Shown here in pieces: positions 37,461 to 47,797 of a DNA stretch of 64,000 nt (position 1 is the stretch's first letter; the number at the start of each line of letters is the position of its first letter). The position numbers and the translations under genes were made by a program. The notes beneath the pieces are model-generated. The model ran no database searches. It worked only from the letters and a program-made list of their open reading frames with translations, and was not told the DNA's origin. The stretch comes from Polynucleobacter sp. AP-Jannik-300A-C4 (GTDB taxonomy: Bacteria; Pseudomonadota; Gammaproteobacteria; Burkholderiales; Burkholderiaceae), in contig NZ_CP061316.1 in the NCBI RefSeq assembly GCF_018688335.1, forward strand, positions 248,001-312,000, in the 5' to 3' direction.

Positions 37461-39371
37461 TTACCTCTCAAAAATGGGATTAAATAGCTTTTGAACTTTC
37501 TTCGTGCCGTATACGGACAGATGATTGCTGTCTGAAAAGTAGCTTCCATTCTCATCTGCGAAGTTGCAGTGATCTAGGTCGCATAGCGCTTCGTGGGGCG
37601 CAATAAATCTGTTTTTTAGCTTCTTTGAGAAGGAACTTATCGTGGTCTTGAATTGTTCATCAAATGATGCTCTTGGAATTGAGGAGTTTTCAGTAACATT
37701 GCCGAACTTGATATTTCTGCTTGCTACTGATGCAAAATCAAAATTGGGTATAGCTATTGGACCTACTAAGTAAGTATATTTACCTGATTTGGACAAATTA
37801 TCTAGGAGCATCATGATCGATTTTTCTCTATGGATAAAGCTGGGATCGTAGATTTTATTGCCCGATTCATCCACTAAGTCATTTGAGTACCAAGTCATTC
37901 CAAGTATTACGGTTTTGATATCCCTATCTTTTTCAATAGCTTGATAGTTAATTTGAGCCATCTTTAAACATTCTGTAGAGATATTCAGGTCGATTGTTGG
38001 TAAGCAATCATTGAGTGGGATGATTAGGCCTGCCTGATGGTTTGCAGTGAGAGATTCAATAACTGCTGGTGCATACATCTGAGCATGTGAATTGCCGAGA
38101 AGTGCTAATGAGGGAGTCTTTTTTGAGTCACCTATCAAGCAACTGCGGGATGCTCCATAAAGTCGATAGCTGGTTGGTGGGCAACGGTAGTTTGAATCAA
38201 TTGCATTTGCAATAGAATTTGCAAGATCTGTATCCCTGTTTGGTAGACCCTTCAAGGCCAGCATCATTGCTGCATATGCGGCTAGAAGGATGTAGGTGAT
38301 GAGAATTGCATATAGCTTCACTTTGGTGGAGATTTCATTCCGAAATGGATTTTCAATATATCTCCAGCTCAAATACGAAATAAGGATAGTGGCCAGTAAT
38401 GCGCCCAGTAAAATATGCAAAGGTACACTATCCACATAGATGTATTTTAGAAAAACTAAAATTGGCCAATGCCACAGGTAGAGAGAGAAAGAGCATAGCC
38501 CAACAAGCTCCACTGGTTTTGTAATTAGGTAGCGAAGTAGGGGGGAATTGCTATTTAATTTGTTCCAAAGAATGAATCCTGTGCCAAGAGTTAATAGAGT
38601 TGCGCTTGGAATTTTAGATTCAGGGTCCATGAAATTAATAGCAATGAGCGCTAGTCCCGTGACGAATGTAAGGTTCAAGCGCGAAGAATTTGCTGTCTGA
38701 ATGGTTGGCAGAACCGCAAAAAAACTACCAATGGAAAACTGCCAAATACGAGTTGGAAGCAAAAAGAATGCTGGATTTGAGCCGCCAATATTAGCGAGGT
38801 AAATATTCAAGCCATATGAACATATGGCAATTAGCAGCAGTGCTAATATCTTAAGAAGATTAGGGCGGATAAACCGAAATATGATGATTAAAATCGCCGG
38901 AAAAAGGAGGTAGAATTGTTCTTCTACACCCAACGACCACATATGCAGCAAAGGCTTTAATTCATCGCTTGTTGAGAAATACCCGCCTGTTCTCCAGAAG
39001 TAGATATTCGCAATATAGCTGAGTGTTGCTAGTAGACTCTTGGCATACCTTTGAAGGTCTGGTGCAAGCAAGATCCAGGTTGCCGCAATTGAGCTTGCAA
39101 TGAGCATAGCCAGCATCGCTGGCAAGATTCTTTTGGCCCTCTTTAGGTAGAAGGAGGAAAAACAGAATTCACGGTTTGCCGCTTGCTTTTTGATTAAAAG
39201 GGTAATTAGATAACCAGAAATGACAAAAAATAAGTCAACCCCAAGATACCCGGACGGAAGTGCGTTGGGAAAAAAATGAAATCCGATGACCGCTGTTACA
39301 GCAAGCGCCCTTAGCCCATCAATTTCCCTTCGATGGTATGAAGCGTGTTGCTTGAGAGATTGACTATTCAT
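37461..39371 (-). CDS. OafA/YrhL-type O-acyltransferase with C-terminal SGNH domain
   Basis: This 636-residue membrane protein acylates (usually acetylates) a surface polysaccharide. Residues 1-370 hold about ten membrane helices. The motif REIDGLRALAVTAVIGFHF near 15-33 contains the R and H of the acyltransferase-3 family, with LGVDLFFVISGYLIT next. From about 400 a periplasmic SGNH-like domain begins, with LLGNSHAQMYAP near 422 and the D-x2-H pair in FSDSNHLSVYG near 615. The two-part layout matches OafB-type O-antigen acetyltransferases. It is alone on this strand, between the HiPIP relic and the polysaccharide island. Confidence 0.92.
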   Translation of the reverse strand: MNSQSLKQHASYHRREIDGLRALAVTAVIGFHFFPNALPSGYLGVDLFFVISGYLITLLIKKQAANREFCFSSFYLKRAKRILPAMLAMLIASSIAATWILLAPDLQRYAKSLLATLSYIANIYFWRTGGYFSTSDELKPLLHMWSLGVEEQFYLLFPAILIIIFRFIRPNLLKILALLLIAICSYGLNIYLANIGGSNPAFFLLPTRIWQFSIGSFFAVLPTIQTANSSRLNLTFVTGLALIAINFMDPESKIPSATLLTLGTGFILWNKLNSNSPLLRYLITKPVELVGLCSFSLYLWHWPILVFLKYIYVDSVPLHILLGALLATILISYLSWRYIENPFRNEISTKVKLYAILITYILLAAYAAMMLALKGLPNRDTDLANSIANAIDSNYRCPPTSYRLYGASRSCLIGDSKKTPSLALLGNSHAQMYAPAVIESLTANHQAGLIIPLNDCLPTIDLNISTECLKMAQINYQAIEKDRDIKTVILGMTWYSNDLVDESGNKIYDPSFIHREKSIMMLLDNLSKSGKYTYLVGPIAIPNFDFASVASRNIKFGNVTENSSIPRASFDEQFKTTISSFSKKLKNRFIAPHEALCDLDHCNFADENGSYFSDSNHLSVYGTKKVQKLFNPIFER

Positions 39372-40088
39372 TCTTTAATTTTAAGGCAGACCCTTATGCC
39401 CTATTCTGTATGCGTCGGCACAACCAATCTATGGGCTCATGATTGTCCTTGGAAATAATACCTACCACACAAAATTGAATTTTTGCCACTCTAGATCCTC
39501 TCAATTACTTTAATTATTTATGACAACTGCCCTTAAAAATTCATTGAGGCGCCTTTCTTTTTATCTTGGTGGAGATTGGCCCAATGTATAGAGGTTGGAG
39601 CGTTTCGGTCTGTATTTGGGGGGTATTTTTTAGAATTTTGTTAGTGATCACTATTGCTAATTACCTTGGCGGGCTTGCTTGGTGCAGTCTTGCTGGTGTT
39701 TGTCTTGCTTCACAGCCCAACGCTTCAACCCTGGGCTCTGATCGCGGTTAATGATTGCTTGGCATATTAATCTTCATCAAATAAATTAGATTCTCCGACC
39801 CATACCTTTGGCTGCAAGTCTATCTATTGCCGGTATTTTGCGTTGTGCTAGCAACACATCCACCGCCGCTGCAATAGCTTTAATTACTGTTTTGAGGGGC
39901 ATTACTTATTATCGGGGTACCTTTCCCAGCCATGGTTGACCCCATTATGCTAGTCAGAGTGGTTGCTATTGATAGCAATTTAATTAACAAGAGTTACGCA
40001 AATCAGCCAAATTAAGTCTGATTGAGAAAATAAAGCCTATAAAATAAGGACTTATTTAAAATTACATAAAGACTTTAATTAAGCACCC
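39372..40088. other. Gene-poor gap before the GDP-fucose genes
   Basis: No convincing gene lies in these 717 bases. Short open stretches exist at 39566-39751 (+) and 39786-39902 (-), but neither resembles a known family. Weak hydrophobic traces in two + frames around 39640-39750 could be the remains of a membrane protein. A perfect 16-base palindrome, TTGCTATTGATAGCAA, lies at 39963-39978 and could be an operator. The promoter for the following + strand genes must be near the end, where TATAAAAT occurs at 40038-40045 without a good -35 element. Confidence 0.4.
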
Positions 40089-41621
40089 ATGACTTCTCAG
40101 TCATCTACTCGCACTTCAGTGCTGCCTGTCATTTTGTGTGGAGGCTCTGGCACTCGTCTTTGGCCGCTGTCTAGAACAGGCTTCCCGAAGCAATTTTTGG
40201 TGTTATCTGGCGATGATTCGGGTAGGAGTTTATTTCAGCAGGCAGTTCAGAGAATTAATTCAATGAGCTTTATTGATGGGTTGGAGTTGGGCCCCACCTT
40301 GATCGTTACTAATGAAGAACATCGTTTTTTGGCTCTAGATCAACTGCGAGAATTAAAAGAAATTCAAGCAAACTTGCTGCTTGAGCCTGCGGGGCGCAAC
40401 ACGGCACCAGCGCTTACATTAGCAGCATTTCATGCGCAAGAGTTTCTGGAGGGCTCCAGCCCCCCTTTTAATGATCCTATTTTAGTGGTAACTCCAGCAG
40501 ATCAAACTATTAATAACCAGGCTAATTTTGTTAAGACTTTGCAGAGCTGTATTGCCACGGTTGAAGCTGACCAGTCGAACAAAACGATTACTATCTTGGG
40601 TATCACCCCATGCGCTCCGGAGACGGGCTATGGATATATCAAGCGTCAGGGCCATGCTGGTGTGAACGGTGAGTTTGAGGTGGAAAGGTTTGTCGAGAAG
40701 CCAGATGCAAAAACTGCTGAGACTTATTTAAAGGAGGGTGACTACCTCTGGAATAGTGGGATGTTTGTATTGCGAGCTAGTACCTGGCTAGCTGCATTGA
40801 AGGAATTTCGATCCGATATTTATATCGCTACAGAGAGTGCTTGGTGTGCGAGAGTGATGGATCTGGCTGGTGATGTTCCATTTATCAGGCCAGGGGCAGA
40901 AATTTTCAAGCTGATACCTAGTGAGTCAATTGACTATGCAGTAATTGAAGAGTGCTCAAGTCAAGTTGGGTCAAATCATTTTTCCATCAAGATGGTTGAG
41001 CTTGATGCGGGGTGGAGTGATCTAGGTAACTGGGATGCTGTATGGCAAGTTGGCAAGCAAGACAAAAATGCCAATGTCATTGCTGGCGACGTCATTTTGA
41101 ATGATGTTAAGGAGTCTTTGATTTATTCGAGCAGTAGGCTGGTGAGTGCTCTTGGGGTTGAGGGTCTTATTATTGTTGAGACTGCAGATGCGGTTTTAGT
41201 TGCCGATAGAAAAAGTAATCAAGCCTTAAAGTCTGTGGTTGGGCTATTGCAATCTCAGCAGCGAGAAGAGAAAAATTTACATAGAAAAGTTGCAAGGCCT
41301 TGGGGCTGGTATGACAGTATTGATCAGGGTGATCGCTTCAAAGTAAAGAGAATTCAAGTAAATCCTGGAGCAAGTCTATCCCTTCAGAAGCATGAACATC
41401 GGGCCGAACATTGGGTTGTTGTGAATGGTGTAGCGGAAGTTACTAATGGTGATAAGTTGATTACTTTGACTGAAAATCAAAGTACTTACATTCCCCCGGG
41501 GCAAATCCATCGCTTAGCTAATCGGAGTAATGAGCCTTTGGAAATTATTGAGGTGCAATCTGGCGCTTATTTGGGTGAAGATGATATTTTTCGCTTTGAA
41601 GATATTTATGGGCGAAGTTAA
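40089..41621 (+). CDS. manC: Mannose-1-phosphate guanylyltransferase / mannose-6-phosphate isomerase
   Basis: This bifunctional enzyme makes GDP-mannose, the precursor of GDP-fucose. The 510 residues contain an N-terminal nucleotidyltransferase domain and a C-terminal cupin isomerase domain. The first has VILCGGSGTRLWPLSR near 15, AGRNTAPAL near 97, and FVEKPDAKTAETYL near 200. The second has RPWGWYDSID near 402 and LQKHEHRAEHWVVV near 432. It starts the + strand polysaccharide series and is 41 bases before gmd. A phosphomannomutase (manB) is not seen in the window. Confidence 0.95.
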   Translation: MTSQSSTRTSVLPVILCGGSGTRLWPLSRTGFPKQFLVLSGDDSGRSLFQQAVQRINSMSFIDGLELGPTLIVTNEEHRFLALDQLRELKEIQANLLLEPAGRNTAPALTLAAFHAQEFLEGSSPPFNDPILVVTPADQTINNQANFVKTLQSCIATVEADQSNKTITILGITPCAPETGYGYIKRQGHAGVNGEFEVERFVEKPDAKTAETYLKEGDYLWNSGMFVLRASTWLAALKEFRSDIYIATESAWCARVMDLAGDVPFIRPGAEIFKLIPSESIDYAVIEECSSQVGSNHFSIKMVELDAGWSDLGNWDAVWQVGKQDKNANVIAGDVILNDVKESLIYSSSRLVSALGVEGLIIVETADAVLVADRKSNQALKSVVGLLQSQQREEKNLHRKVARPWGWYDSIDQGDRFKVKRIQVNPGASLSLQKHEHRAEHWVVVNGVAEVTNGDKLITLTENQSTYIPPGQIHRLANRSNEPLEIIEVQSGAYLGEDDIFRFEDIYGRS

Positions 41622-41662
41622 TTCAGTAAGGGTGAATTGGTTTTAACAATAAATATAAATAT

Positions 41663-42793
41663 ATGAAAAATAAGCAAAAAGTAGCATTGATTACAGGTAT
41701 TACTGGCCAAGATGGATCCTACTTGGCTGAGTTTCTATTAGAAAAAGGTTATCTTGTTCACGGTATTAAGCGTCGCGCATCTTCTTTCAATACTCAGCGC
41801 GTTGATCATCTATACCAAGACCCACATATTAGCCATCGTCACTTTGTACTGCATTATGGAGACCTAACCGATTCAAGTAATTTAACGCGAATTATTCAAC
41901 AAACGCAGCCGGATGAAATATACAACCTAGGCGCTCAAAGTCATGTCGCTGTATCTTTCGAGTCACCTGAATATACAGCTGATGTTGACGCTATTGGCCC
42001 CTTACGAATCTTAGAAGCGATCCGCATACTTGGTCTAGAGAAGAAAACTCGTTTTTACCAAGCTTCAACTTCTGAGCTTTATGGCTTAGTTCAGGAGATT
42101 CCACAAAAGGAAACAACCCCTTTTTATCCAAGAAGTCCTTATGCTGTTGCTAAGTTATATGCCTATTGGATAACCGTGAACTATCGTGAAGCTTATGGAA
42201 TATTTGCCTGTAACGGGATTCTCTTTAACCATGAGTCAAAGCGGAGAGGAGAGACTTTTGTTACCCGTAAAATCACTCGCGGTTTAGCTAACATTGCGCA
42301 AGGTATAGAGCAATGTCTCTTTATGGGGAATATGGATGCGCTTCGAGATTGGGGTCATGCCAAAGATTATGTACGCATGCAATGGCTGATGCTTCAGCAA
42401 GATACACCAGATGATTTTGTGATTGCAACTGGTGTTCAATTTACTGTTCGTGAATTTATTACTCTTAGCGCTAAGCAACTAGGCATTACTATCCAATTCG
42501 AAGGTTCTGCAGAGCAAGAGCAGGGCCTAGTTTTGGCTATTGAGGGCACTTGCGCTCCTGCACTTAAGGTCGGTGATGTTATTGTGAAAATTGATCCACG
42601 TTACTATCGTCCGACAGAGGTAGAGACTCTTCTGGGCGATCCAAGTAAAGCTAAAGAGAGACTGGGATGGACACCAGACATCACGCTAGATCAAATGATT
42701 GAGGAGATGGTGGCAAATGACCTTGATCAAGCAAAACAGCTTGCCCTGTTGAAAAAGTACGGTTATGAAATAAATGTTGGTAAAGAAAATTAA
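41663..42793 (+). CDS. gmd: GDP-mannose 4,6-dehydratase
   Basis: Gmd converts GDP-mannose to GDP-4-keto-6-deoxymannose, the first committed step to GDP-fucose. The 376 residues have [17 protein letters not shown] near 10, [16 protein letters not shown] near 37 and catalytic STSELYG and YAVAK near 130-160. [12 protein letters not shown] near 195 and [15 protein letters not shown] near 318 complete the family pattern. fcl follows directly. Confidence 0.96.
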   Translation: MKNKQKVALITGITGQDGSYLAEFLLEKGYLVHGIKRRASSFNTQRVDHLYQDPHISHRHFVLHYGDLTDSSNLTRIIQQTQPDEIYNLGAQSHVAVSFESPEYTADVDAIGPLRILEAIRILGLEKKTRFYQASTSELYGLVQEIPQKETTPFYPRSPYAVAKLYAYWITVNYREAYGIFACNGILFNHESKRRGETFVTRKITRGLANIAQGIEQCLFMGNMDALRDWGHAKDYVRMQWLMLQQDTPDDFVIATGVQFTVREFITLSAKQLGITIQFEGSAEQEQGLVLAIEGTCAPALKVGDVIVKIDPRYYRPTEVETLLGDPSKAKERLGWTPDITLDQMIEEMVANDLDQAKQLALLKKYGYEINVGKEN

Positions 42794-42818
42794 TTCATTT
42801 TTCGAGAGCAAATGGGTT

Positions 42819-43820
42819 GTGAGTATAGATCTAAATCAAAAAATATATGTAGCCGGCCATAGAGGGATGGTTGGCTCAGCTATTGTGCGAGAGTTAATTA
42901 AAAGAGGGTTTCAAAATATTGTGACCCGCACTCATGAGGAGTTGGATCTTACTAATCAGCTCGCCGTACAATTATTTTTTGAAAAGGAAAGGCCAGATCA
43001 GGTTTATTTAGCGGCCGCCAAGGTAGGGGGCATTTATGCCAATAATACATTTCCAGCAGAATTCATCTATCAAAACTTGATGATGGAGTCAAATGTGATT
43101 CATCAGGCTTTTGCTCACGGCGTTAAAAAGTTGTTGTTCTTAGGTTCAAGCTGCATCTATCCCAAGCTTGCTCCGCAACCCATGAGCGAGGCTGCCTTAT
43201 TAACTGGGAAGCTTGAACCAACGAATGAGCCTTATGCGATTGCTAAGATAGCCGGCATTAAGCTTTGTGAAAGCTATAACCGTCAATATGGTCCATCGCA
43301 TGGCGTAGACTATCGTTCCGTGATGCCAACTAATTTATATGGACCTGGGGACAATTACCATCCAGAAAATAGTCATGTGATACCCGCATTGATTAGAAGA
43401 TTTCATGAGGCGAAAATGAGCAATTTGCCAGAAGTGGTGATATGGGGTACGGGGGAGCCGAGAAGAGAATTTTTGTATGTCGAAGATATGGCAAGTGCCT
43501 CAGTATTTGTGATGGGACTTGGAAAAGATGTCTGCAGCCAATATACCGAATCAATGCAAAGTCACATTAATGTTGGATCTGGAGTAGATATCGCCATTTC
43601 TCAATTGGCAGAATCAATTGCAGTGATAACGGGGTATAAAGGGATAATTAGGTATGATCCTTCGAAGCCTGACGGCACCTCTAGAAAATTACTAAACGTT
43701 GATTTGATAAATAGACTGGGATGGAGTTCTCTAGTTTCTCTAGAAAAGGGACTTTCATTGGCGTATAAAGATTTTGTACAGACATACGATTTGTTTATAC
43801 AAGAAAACAGAGGTAGTTAA
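42819..43820 (+). CDS. fcl: GDP-L-fucose synthase
   Basis: This enzyme epimerises and reduces the Gmd product to GDP-L-fucose using NADPH. It has the nucleotide-binding [14 protein letters not shown] at the N-terminus, the active-site LGSSCIYPK near 115 and the catalytic YAIAK near 143. I prefer GTG at 42819 (333 residues), 10 bases after GAGAG, because it puts the Rossmann strand eight residues from the start. An open frame exists from 42774, overlapping gmd by 20 bases. Together with manC and gmd it provides GDP-fucose for the surface glycan. Confidence 0.94.
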   Translation: MSIDLNQKIYVAGHRGMVGSAIVRELIKRGFQNIVTRTHEELDLTNQLAVQLFFEKERPDQVYLAAAKVGGIYANNTFPAEFIYQNLMMESNVIHQAFAHGVKKLLFLGSSCIYPKLAPQPMSEAALLTGKLEPTNEPYAIAKIAGIKLCESYNRQYGPSHGVDYRSVMPTNLYGPGDNYHPENSHVIPALIRRFHEAKMSNLPEVVIWGTGEPRREFLYVEDMASASVFVMGLGKDVCSQYTESMQSHINVGSGVDIAISQLAESIAVITGYKGIIRYDPSKPDGTSRKLLNVDLINRLGWSSLVSLEKGLSLAYKDFVQTYDLFIQENRGS

Positions 43821-43827
43821 TTTTTAT

Positions 43828-45607
43828 ATGAAAATGAAATCGCGCATCATTGCTCAAATGCTGCCTGGCCTTTGGCCTCATATAACTCTTCAGCGTAGAT
43901 TGCAATTAATGATTCTGTTACTGCTAATGCTACTCACATCAATAATAGAGGTTGTAGGAATCGGTGCTTTAATGCCATTCTTAGCAATCCTCTCATCGCC
44001 AGATACTGTTACTAAATCCCCGGTTATTGTTGAGATTCTTGGGTACCTCAACATAAAGTCAAAAGTTGACTTGCTTTTTCTTCTCACACTAACTTTTTTG
44101 TTGGCTACTCTCCTATCTGGTTTGATGCGCGTTCTGCTGATTTGGGTGAGCAGCAAGACAGCTTTTGAAATTGGTGCTGATATTTGCGACAAATTGTTTT
44201 TAAATTCTCTCCAGCAATCTTACATATTTCACTTGAGCACAAATAGTAGTAATTTAATAAGCACAATATCAAGCGAAACAAATTTGGTGATCTACAACGT
44301 TATCATACCTATACTTACCTTAGCAACCTCCTGTTTTTTATTGGTCTTCATATCGTGCGCAATGATATTTATCAATCCGTTTGTTGCTCTTAATGCTGTT
44401 ATTGGGTTTGGAGTGATTTATATTTTCGTTGGACTGTTGGCAAGAAGTCGCCTGAAAAAAAATGGAGAAATAATTTCTAAAAATTCAGCTCATTGTATTA
44501 AAGCTTTACAGGAAGGTCTTGGGGGAGTAAGAGATGTACTGGTTGGTGGAACTCAAAATACATTCGTAAAAATTTTTCAAACTGCCGACTATAAGCTACG
44601 TAGAGCTCAAGGGATAAATTTATTTATTGCACAAAGTCCTAGGTATATTACAGAGACTCTAGGCATGACTTTGGTGATTTTGTTGGCCTATATATTAGCC
44701 ATAAAATCAGATGAGATTGATGATGGGATCATACCAACGTTAGGTTTTTTGGCATTGGCTGCTCAACGATTATTGCCTGCACTGCAACAGGGTTACGTAG
44801 CCTGGACTAATTTGGTTGCTAGTGCTGACCCCCTTCATAAGGTGGTCAACTTGCTTAATGCCAATATTAATAAAAGTTGTGATATTCATCCACCAGCGCT
44901 TTTACCATTCACAAATTTAATTGAATTAAAAAATGTGAGCTTTACATATCCACAACAGAAAAGTTCAGCCATAAGCAATATTAGTCTTTCCATTAATAAA
45001 GGAGAAAGAGTCGGCTTTATTGGTAGCTCAGGGAGCGGCAAGAGCACTTTAATGGATATTATTCTTGGTTTATTGGAGCCAACTAGTGGCGGAATATATA
45101 TCGATGGAGTTTTGGTTAATGAGGTCTCTCGCGGCGGGTGGCAATTAAATGTAGCGAATGTCTCTCAGTCAATATATCTATCAGATAGCTCTATTGAAGA
45201 AAATATTGCTTTTGGATTTCCGGTAGAGAAAATTGATCGTAATCAAGTTTATGCGGCTGCGCATGCTGCCCACCTATCTTCAGTAATTGAAGCGCTGCCG
45301 CAAAAATATCTCACCCCTGTAGGTGAGCGCGGTGTACGATTCTCGGGGGGGGCAACGTCAACGAATAGGCATAGCTCGAGCCTTATATAAAAAGGCCAAG
45401 GTAATTATATTTGATGAGGCTACTAGCTCTCTGGATATGAAAACGGAATTAGCTATAGTTGAATCTATAGAAGCGCTCAATCCTGACATAACAGTATTGA
45501 TAATCGCGCATCGGACTTCTACGTTAAGAAATTGCTCTCGAATCATTGAATTAAGTAACGGTGTTATTGCCAGAGTTGGGCAGTATCAAGATATGATTAA
45601 CTCTTAA
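43828..45607 (+). pseudogene. PglK-like ABC exporter (permease plus ATPase), frameshifted at a G8 run
   Basis: This is an MsbA-type fused ABC protein, closest in layout to PglK, which flips lipid-linked oligosaccharides across the inner membrane. Residues about 25-330 form six membrane helices. The ATPase domain has the Walker A loop IGSSGSGKSTL near 395. The frame then reads [17 protein letters not shown] and stops at 45390. The signature [14 protein letters not shown], the Walker B strand [13 protein letters not shown] and the switch His continue in another frame to 45607. The break lies in eight G at 45345-45352; seven G would restore the whole 592-residue protein. I chose the ATG at 43828, eight bases after fcl. 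It may be a sequence error, a true mutation or an on/off switch. Confidence 0.85.
45345..45352 (+). repeat. G8 homopolymer at the frameshift
   Basis: Eight G in a row lie exactly at the codons for the ABC signature SGGQ. Removing one G joins the two frames into an intact ATPase. Runs of this length can gain or lose a base by slippage. Confidence 0.8.
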
Positions 45608-45632
45608 GTAAATTATTAAGGCAAAATAAAAT

Positions 45633-46628
45633 ATGCTGGAAGGCTCCTCAATCCTCATAACTGGTGGCACCGGATCACTTGGGCATACCTTTATTCCATT
45701 GACGCTAAAAAAATATAATCCTCGCCGGATGGTTATATTTTCGCGGGATGAGATGAAGCAATGGGAGATGGCTAAGTTATTTAAAAATGATGCACGTGTT
45801 AGGTTTTTTATAGGTGACGTGAGGGATAAGGATCGATTGTCAAGGGCATTGCATGGTATCGATTTCGTTGTTCATGCTGCTGCAACAAAAATTGTTCCGA
45901 CTGCAGAGTACAATCCGTTTGAATGTGTTAAGACAAATGTTTTTGGGGCAATGAACTTGATTGATGCTTGCATTGATCAAGGGGTGAAAAAAGTTGTTGC
46001 TTTATCTACGGATAAAGCCAGTAGCCCCGCTAATTTGTATGGTGCTACAAAGCTCACTTCAGATAAATTATTTATATCCGGGAATTCGTATTCAGGCATC
46101 AATCAGACAAAATTCTCCGTTGTGAGATATGGAAATGTAATGGGTTCTAGGGGGTCTGTGATCCCGTTTTTTTTATCGCAAAAATTCCTTCCTTTGCCTA
46201 TAACTGATAGACGAATGACGCGATTTATGATTACCCTTGAGCAGGGGGTAGACTTAATTTGGCATGCTTTCAAGGATATGCATGGTGGTGAAATATATGT
46301 AAAAAAAATTCCATCAATGGGTATTTGCGATATTGCTGAAGCGGTATCGCCAGGAGGGGAAATTCAGATTGTTGGTATTAGGCCTGGAGAAAAACTGCAT
46401 GAGCAGATGATTGGTGTTGAGGATGCTCCTTATACCTATGAGTATCCTGGTCACTACAAAATACTTCCTGCAATAAATGGCTGGAATGAAGATCCCTTAA
46501 GGATTAATAATGGAACTCGCGTGGATGATGGTTTTATTTACAGCTCCGACACTAACTCTGAATGGATGAAGGTGGAGAGTCTGCGTGAGTGGATCAATAA
46601 TAATCAGTGCAAGATTGGAAAAATTTGA
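45633..46628 (+). CDS. pseB: UDP-N-acetylglucosamine 4,6-dehydratase (inverting), PseB family
   Basis: PseB makes the 4-keto-6-deoxy sugar that starts pseudaminic acid-type pathways. The 331 residues have ILITGGTGSLGHTF near 8, RDEMKQWEM near 38, HAAATKIVPTAEYNPFECVKTN near 82-103 in pieces, and the catalytic YGATK near 137. The IRPGEKLHEQMI stretch near 252 is also typical of the family. It overlaps pseC by one base (TGATG), so the two first steps are coupled. Relatives such as FlaA1/WbpM-type short dehydratases are the main alternative, but length and the PseC partner favour PseB. Confidence 0.93.
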   Translation: MLEGSSILITGGTGSLGHTFIPLTLKKYNPRRMVIFSRDEMKQWEMAKLFKNDARVRFFIGDVRDKDRLSRALHGIDFVVHAAATKIVPTAEYNPFECVKTNVFGAMNLIDACIDQGVKKVVALSTDKASSPANLYGATKLTSDKLFISGNSYSGINQTKFSVVRYGNVMGSRGSVIPFFLSQKFLPLPITDRRMTRFMITLEQGVDLIWHAFKDMHGGEIYVKKIPSMGICDIAEAVSPGGEIQIVGIRPGEKLHEQMIGVEDAPYTYEYPGHYKILPAINGWNEDPLRINNGTRVDDGFIYSSDTNSEWMKVESLREWINNNQCKIGKI

Positions 46629-47785
46629 TGATTCCCTATGGAATGCATTCAATTAGCATTGAGGATGTTCAGTCTGTAGTTGATGTATTGACATCAAGTT
46701 TTTTAACCCAAGGGCCAGTTGTCCCCAAGTTTGAAGAGGCAGTAGCAGAATATACAGGAGCTAAATTCTCTATAGCCACTAATAGCGCTACTTCTGCTCT
46801 TCACATTGCCTGTATGGCGCTAGGTCTGGGTCCGTCGGATAGTTTGTGGACAACCCCAATTAGCTTTGTAGCTAGTGCAAATTGTGGATTATATTGCGGT
46901 GCAAATGTTGACTTTGTTGATATCGACCCAAGAACATACAACATAAGCGTGGATGCACTCTCAAAAAAATTACACGAGGCTAAAATTAACAATAACCTCC
47001 CCAAAATTGTTGTAGCTGTCCACCTTGCTGGGCGGTCCTGTGATATGGAGAGAATTAAAGAATTAAGTCAACTTTATAAGTTTTATGTAATAGAAGATGC
47101 TTCGCACGCAATTGGAGGGCTGTACAAGAATCAGCCAATAGGAAGCTGTCTTTATAGTGATATTACAATCTTTAGTTTCCATCCGGTAAAAATTATTACT
47201 ACAGCAGAGGGTGGAATGGCTGTGACCAATTCTTTGGATTTATCAAAGAAAATGAATTTAATTAGAAGTCATGGCATTACAAGAGATGGCTCAGAGATGC
47301 TATATGAAGCAGATGGCCCTTGGTACTATGAACAAATTGAGCTCGGGTACAACTATAGACTGAGCGATGTTCATGCGGCTCTTGGGCTGAGCCAGTTATC
47401 TCGAATCGAGCAATTTGTAGAAAAACGGCACAATATTGCAAGTTTTTATAATAAAAGCTTGGCAGATTTACCTATATTGCTACCTACTCAAGATCAAAGA
47501 TCTTATTCAAGTTATCACTTATATATTATTAGACTGAAACTAGCAGATCTAAATTGCTCTCATCAGGAAATTTTTCAGTCACTCAGACTGGCTGGAATAG
47601 GCGTGAATTTACATTACATTCCAATTTATCGACACCCGTTTTATCGTCAATTTGGTTATGATTTTCAGAGCTTTCCGCAATCAGAAAAATATTATGCTGA
47701 GGCTATTAGTTTGCCAATATTTCCAGACATATCAGACGCAGAACTTCAGTATGTCGTTGAAACTATCAAAAATTTAATTAAATAG
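46628..47785 (+). CDS. pseC: UDP-4-amino-4,6-dideoxy-N-acetyl-beta-L-altrosamine transaminase, PseC family
   Basis: This pyridoxal-phosphate aminotransferase adds the 4-amino group to the PseB product, using glutamate. The 385 residues show IPYGMHSIS at the start and the TQGPVVPKFEEAVAEYTG region near 28. SATSALHIACMALGLG near 57, EDASHAIGG near 158 and the cofactor lysine in FSFHPVKIITTAEGG near 183 follow. I chose the ATG at 46628, overlapping the pseB stop; the frame is open upstream from 46607. The DegT family is broad, but the position right behind pseB makes PseC the best reading. Confidence 0.92.
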   Translation: MIPYGMHSISIEDVQSVVDVLTSSFLTQGPVVPKFEEAVAEYTGAKFSIATNSATSALHIACMALGLGPSDSLWTTPISFVASANCGLYCGANVDFVDIDPRTYNISVDALSKKLHEAKINNNLPKIVVAVHLAGRSCDMERIKELSQLYKFYVIEDASHAIGGLYKNQPIGSCLYSDITIFSFHPVKIITTAEGGMAVTNSLDLSKKMNLIRSHGITRDGSEMLYEADGPWYYEQIELGYNYRLSDVHAALGLSQLSRIEQFVEKRHNIASFYNKSLADLPILLPTQDQRSYSSYHLYIIRLKLADLNCSHQEIFQSLRLAGIGVNLHYIPIYRHPFYRQFGYDFQSFPQSEKYYAEAISLPIFPDISDAELQYVVETIKNLIK

Positions 47786-47797
47786 CTGGGAGCTTGG

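Noticed and set aside
39566..39751. Short + strand frame of 61 codons in the gap before manC
   Set aside because: It has no ribosome-binding site and no family likeness. The hydrophobic content is more likely chance or a remnant.
39786..39902. 38-residue - strand frame beginning MPLKTVIKAIAAAV
   Set aside because: It could form an amphipathic helix, but there is no good ribosome-binding site and nothing known matches, so it was not listed as a gene.
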